Program-made: the position numbers and the translations under genes | Notes under the pieces: model-generated | Database searches by the model: none | Seen by the model: only the letters and a program-made list of their open reading frames with translations | Told to the model about the DNA's origin: nothing | Source of the DNA: Polaromonas sp. | GTDB lineage: Bacteria > Pseudomonadota > Gammaproteobacteria > Burkholderiales > Burkholderiaceae_C | Direction: 5' to 3' | Assembly (NCBI GenBank): GCA_030654695.1 | Contig: JAURWY010000013.1 | Coordinates: forward strand, 28,265 to 92,264 | Length of the DNA stretch: 64,000 nt | Shown here: positions 61,789 to 64,000 of the stretch, in pieces | Numbering within the stretch: position 1 is the stretch's first letter | How the letters are laid out: every line of letters starts with the position of its first letter

Positions 61789-62745
61789 ATGTCAAAGCTT
61801 TCCAGAACACGCCAAGTGACACCCTCATCAAAACCCACAGTTCCGCCGCCTTTTCTGTCTACTGACGATGTGTTAGGCAAGCCCTTGGACGGCTGGCGAC
61901 TGAAGGTCTACACCGTTATTTTTGAAGCCGACACGGTGGCCGGTCGGCGTTTTGATGTCCTGCTCATTTTGGCCATTCTGGTCAGCGTGGGGGTTGTCAT
62001 GGCGGACAGCGTGCAGTCCTTGAGCGGCCGCTTTGATCCCTTGTTCAATTCGCTGGAATGGTTCTTCACGATCTTCTTCACGCTCGAGTACATCGCCCGC
62101 TTGGTGTGTGTGCGGCGTCCGCTGCGCTACGCCACCAGTTTTTTTGGTGTGATCGATTTACTGGCCGTCTTGCCGACGTATCTGGCACTGTTTTTTCCAG
62201 AGCTTTATGCGCTGATTGATGTGCGCGTGCTGCGTTTGTTGCGCGTCTTTCGGATTTTTAAATTGGCCGCTTATGTCAACGAATACCAAGCGCTGGCGAT
62301 GGCGCTGGCGGCCAGCCGCCGCAAGATTCTGGTTTTCTTGTCAACCGTGCTGATGTTGGTGCTTATTTTTGGCACCATCATGTATGTGGTTGAAGGTCCG
62401 GGCAATGGCTTCACCAGCATTCCGACATCGGTGTACTGGGCCATCAGCACCTTGACCACTGTGGGCTTTGGCGACATCGTGCCGAAGACTGATTTGGGCC
62501 GCTTGATCGCCTCTTTCATGATGCTCATGGGCTGGGGCACGCTGGCGGTGCCAACCGGCATCGTCACCGCAGAAATGGCCGCGCAGCGCTTGGGCCGCAG
62601 GCAAGCCTTGCCGACCACCCGCACCTGTCAAGTGTGCTTGGCAGAAGGCCAAACAGAGTCAGCCAAATTTTGCTTCAGTTGCGGTGCCGAACTGCCGGTC
62701 TACCAGCACGATGAAGTGGATGCAGCGGTGGGGCCGAAGGGCTAA
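61789..62745 (+). CDS. Voltage-gated-type potassium channel with C-terminal zinc ribbon
   Basis: A 318-residue six-helix ion channel. S4 carries regularly spaced Arg (DVRVLRLLRVFRIFK), and the pore loop holds the selectivity filter TTVGFGD between S5 and S6. The C terminus adds a small CxxC...CxxC zinc ribbon (TCQVC and FCFSCG). The ATG at 61789 is preferred over a TTG three codons earlier. It probably conducts potassium across the inner membrane. Its end overlaps yaeQ convergently by four bases. Confidence 0.9.
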   Translation: MSKLSRTRQVTPSSKPTVPPPFLSTDDVLGKPLDGWRLKVYTVIFEADTVAGRRFDVLLILAILVSVGVVMADSVQSLSGRFDPLFNSLEWFFTIFFTLEYIARLVCVRRPLRYATSFFGVIDLLAVLPTYLALFFPELYALIDVRVLRLLRVFRIFKLAAYVNEYQALAMALAASRRKILVFLSTVLMLVLIFGTIMYVVEGPGNGFTSIPTSVYWAISTLTTVGFGDIVPKTDLGRLIASFMMLMGWGTLAVPTGIVTAEMAAQRLGRRQALPTTRTCQVCLAEGQTESAKFCFSCGAELPVYQHDEVDAAVGPKG

Positions 62746-63302
62746 TCCAAGCGCGGTGTCAATCGGCGCGGCGTGATCTCGACCGAGTCGGTGCCGGTGC
62801 TCATCCAGACCGTGCCGTCTTGCACCGTCACCTGCAGCTGCATGGTGCGGGCGGCCAGCTTGGCCAACGCCTGACTTTCAGCTGCGTCGATTTGCCAAAC
62901 CACCAGGTTGCTGGCGCGGGTGAGTTTGGACTCAATGGCTTTCCACCACACCGGCGTGCTGCTCGAAAAGCTCAATACCGTCACCCGGTCGGCCCGGCCG
63001 GCGGCGCGCATCAGGCGCTTGTCATCGGGCTGGCCGACATCGATCCAGTGCTGAATAGCGTCGGTGTAATCCTTGTGCCAGAGGGCGGCTTCGTCGACGT
63101 CCCACAGATCTTTGGCGAATTCGAGCTTGCCTTTGTGGTCGTCGGCGGTGACGTTCAGCGCAAAGGCCAATAGGCGGATCATCATGCGCTCGTCGGCCTC
63201 TGACGGGTGGCGCGCGATGACCACCGTGTGGTCGGCATAGACGTTGCGGTCCATGTCGGCGATTTGCAATTGGGCTTTGTAGATAGTGGCTTTGAGTGCC
63301 AT
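62742..63302 (-). CDS. yaeQ: YaeQ-family protein
   Basis: A 186-residue protein of the YaeQ family, which has a PD-(D/E)XK nuclease-like fold without proven activity. Family segments are MALKATIYKAQLQIADMDR, LTVVIARHPSEADERMMIR-like HTVVIARHPSE, and WIDVGQPDDKRL with DEAALWHKD before it. Function is unknown. The region between it and the methionine synthase start (63303-63476) holds a tandem CATTCTTTCG direct repeat at 63383-63403, but no firm promoter. Confidence 0.88.
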   Translation of the reverse strand: MALKATIYKAQLQIADMDRNVYADHTVVIARHPSEADERMMIRLLAFALNVTADDHKGKLEFAKDLWDVDEAALWHKDYTDAIQHWIDVGQPDDKRLMRAAGRADRVTVLSFSSSTPVWWKAIESKLTRASNLVVWQIDAAESQALAKLAARTMQLQVTVQDGTVWMSTGTDSVEITPRRLTPRLD

Positions 63303-63476
63303 GAGCAGTTCTCGGGTCGGGTGCAGGGAAGACCGCTATTGGAACAGCCTTTTAGCCGTGGCTTTGACGGTTGTTCTTTTGCCATTCTTTCGTCATTCTT
63401 TCGCTATAGTGGCAGTTCGCCAATTGACAATCATTAAAGCGGCTACAGACGACCGCCCTCACAGAGAATTCCAAAC

Positions 63477-64000
63477 ATGACCCGATCCCTTTTCAGCGCC
63501 ACCATAGCCGGTAGCTTGCCCAAGCCGGCTTGGTTGTCGGAAACTCAAAAACTCTGGCCGCAGTGGAAAGCCGAAGGCGCTGAGCTGGCGCAGGCCAAAC
63601 TGGATGCCACCTTGCTGTGGATCAAGGCCCAAGAAGACGCGGGCCTCGACGTGATCGGTGACGGCGAGCAGTCACGCCAGCATTTTGTGCACGGCTTTTT
63701 GGAGCAAGTCGAAGGCATTGATTTCGAGCACAAGGTGAAGATGGGCATTCGCGACAACCGTTACGACGCGATGGTGCCGCAGGTGGTCTCTGCGCTCAAA
63801 CTCAAGGGCCGTGTGCATGTCGCCGAAGCCCAGTTTTTGCGCGCCCACACAAACAAGAAAATCAAGTTCACGCTGCCCGGCCCGATGACGATTGTGGACA
63901 CCGTGGCCGATCGGTTTTACGGTGACAAGATCAAGCTGGCGATGGCCTTTGCCGAGCTGCTGAACCAAGAGGCGTTGGCCTTGCAAGCGGACGGTGTTGA
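63477..64000 (+). CDS. MetE-like (core) methionine synthase, N-terminal part (continues beyond window)
   Basis: The first 174 residues of a protein resembling the C-terminal catalytic half of cobalamin-independent methionine synthase. It starts SATIAGSLPKPAWLSE and has IGDGEQSRQHFVHGFLE and FTLPGPMTIVDTVAD. Short 'core' MetE proteins of this kind lack the N-terminal duplicated domain of classic MetE, and some (the MesA-D families) make methionine without folate. Whether the zinc-binding His/Cys set is intact cannot be judged, because most of it lies past the window end. Confidence 0.82.
   Translation, partial: MTRSLFSATIAGSLPKPAWLSETQKLWPQWKAEGAELAQAKLDATLLWIKAQEDAGLDVIGDGEQSRQHFVHGFLEQVEGIDFEHKVKMGIRDNRYDAMVPQVVSALKLKGRVHVAEAQFLRAHTNKKIKFTLPGPMTIVDTVADRFYGDKIKLAMAFAELLNQEALALQADGV

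Overview
The window looks like chromosomal DNA of a Burkholderiales betaproteobacterium, most likely Comamonadaceae (Rhodoferax/Polaromonas-like). The basis is protein-level resemblance (Bug-type solute receptor, Entner-Doudoroff genes, ArsS arsenosugar operon, FisR-type regulator, CydP) and one GC-rich, dyad-rich intergenic element of a kind I associate with that family. No rRNA, tRNA, phage, IS element or CRISPR array was seen. The genus is an inference.

Layout. 1-1270: end of edd, then eda (Entner-Doudoroff). 1287-7104: gloA, a LysR regulator and a divergent six-gene catabolic operon (LigI-like amidohydrolase, SDR, Bug receptor, carboxymuconolactone-decarboxylase-like protein, ferredoxin-like-fold protein, cupin), closed by a strong two-way terminator. 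7233-12759: rhlE-type helicase, ettA, a repeat element, a DUF1415 gene and galE. 12786-17558: copper-handling genes (DUF411-CusF fusion, cupredoxin, multicopper oxidase, shortened TolC-like lipoprotein, small exported protein, His/Cys-rich protein), followed by an MFS transporter. 18976-24661: DUF4395 protein, a frameshifted metallo-beta-lactamase-fold gene, a HlyD/FtsX/ATPase exporter and a membrane thioredoxin. 24948-28969: katG, then a sulfide:quinone-oxidoreductase pair behind a perfect FNR box. 29167-35428: arsenosugar-type operon (DUF3047, ArsS, TVP38-flavoprotein fusion, two TIGR0428x glycosyltransferases, MTA-phosphorylase-like enzyme). 35417-39561: compact cbb3-like oxidase operon with a CcoS-like segment fused to CcoN. 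39879-42451: thioesterase, DsrE protein, hydrolase, truncated hemoglobin. 42466-47110: a bd oxidase operon (cydP-cydA-cydB-Rieske-cydX-ybgE-degenerate MBL). 47247-54649: FisR-like regulator, methyltransferase, SafE-like exporter, persulfide dioxygenase, peroxiredoxin, FNR-type regulator and a DsrMK-like redox pair. 54758-61713: RND tripartite pump with DUF2892, divergent from an ArsR repressor and a rhodanese. 61789-64000: voltage-gated-type potassium channel, yaeQ and the start of a MetE-like methionine synthase.

How it fits together. Much of the middle and right of the window concerns low-oxygen respiration and reactive sulfur. Four FNR-type boxes (three perfect TTGAT-N4-ATCAA, one with a single mismatch) lie before the SQR pair, the cbb3-like operon, the cyd operon/fisR divergence, and the prx/fnr divergence. 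SQR, persulfide dioxygenase, SafE, a FisR homologue whose three cysteines match the spacing known for the sulfane-sulfur sensor, rhodanese, DUF2892 and DsrE proteins all point to sulfide and persulfide handling. A bd oxidase, known in other bacteria for sulfide tolerance, sits directly next to fisR.

The most unusual features are a Rieske iron-sulfur protein gene lodged between cydB and cydX with no cytochrome b/c1 genes in view, the CcoS-CcoN fusion, the TVP38-flavoprotein fusion inside the arsenosugar operon, and a DUF411-CusF fusion in which the CusF tryptophan is replaced by methionine.
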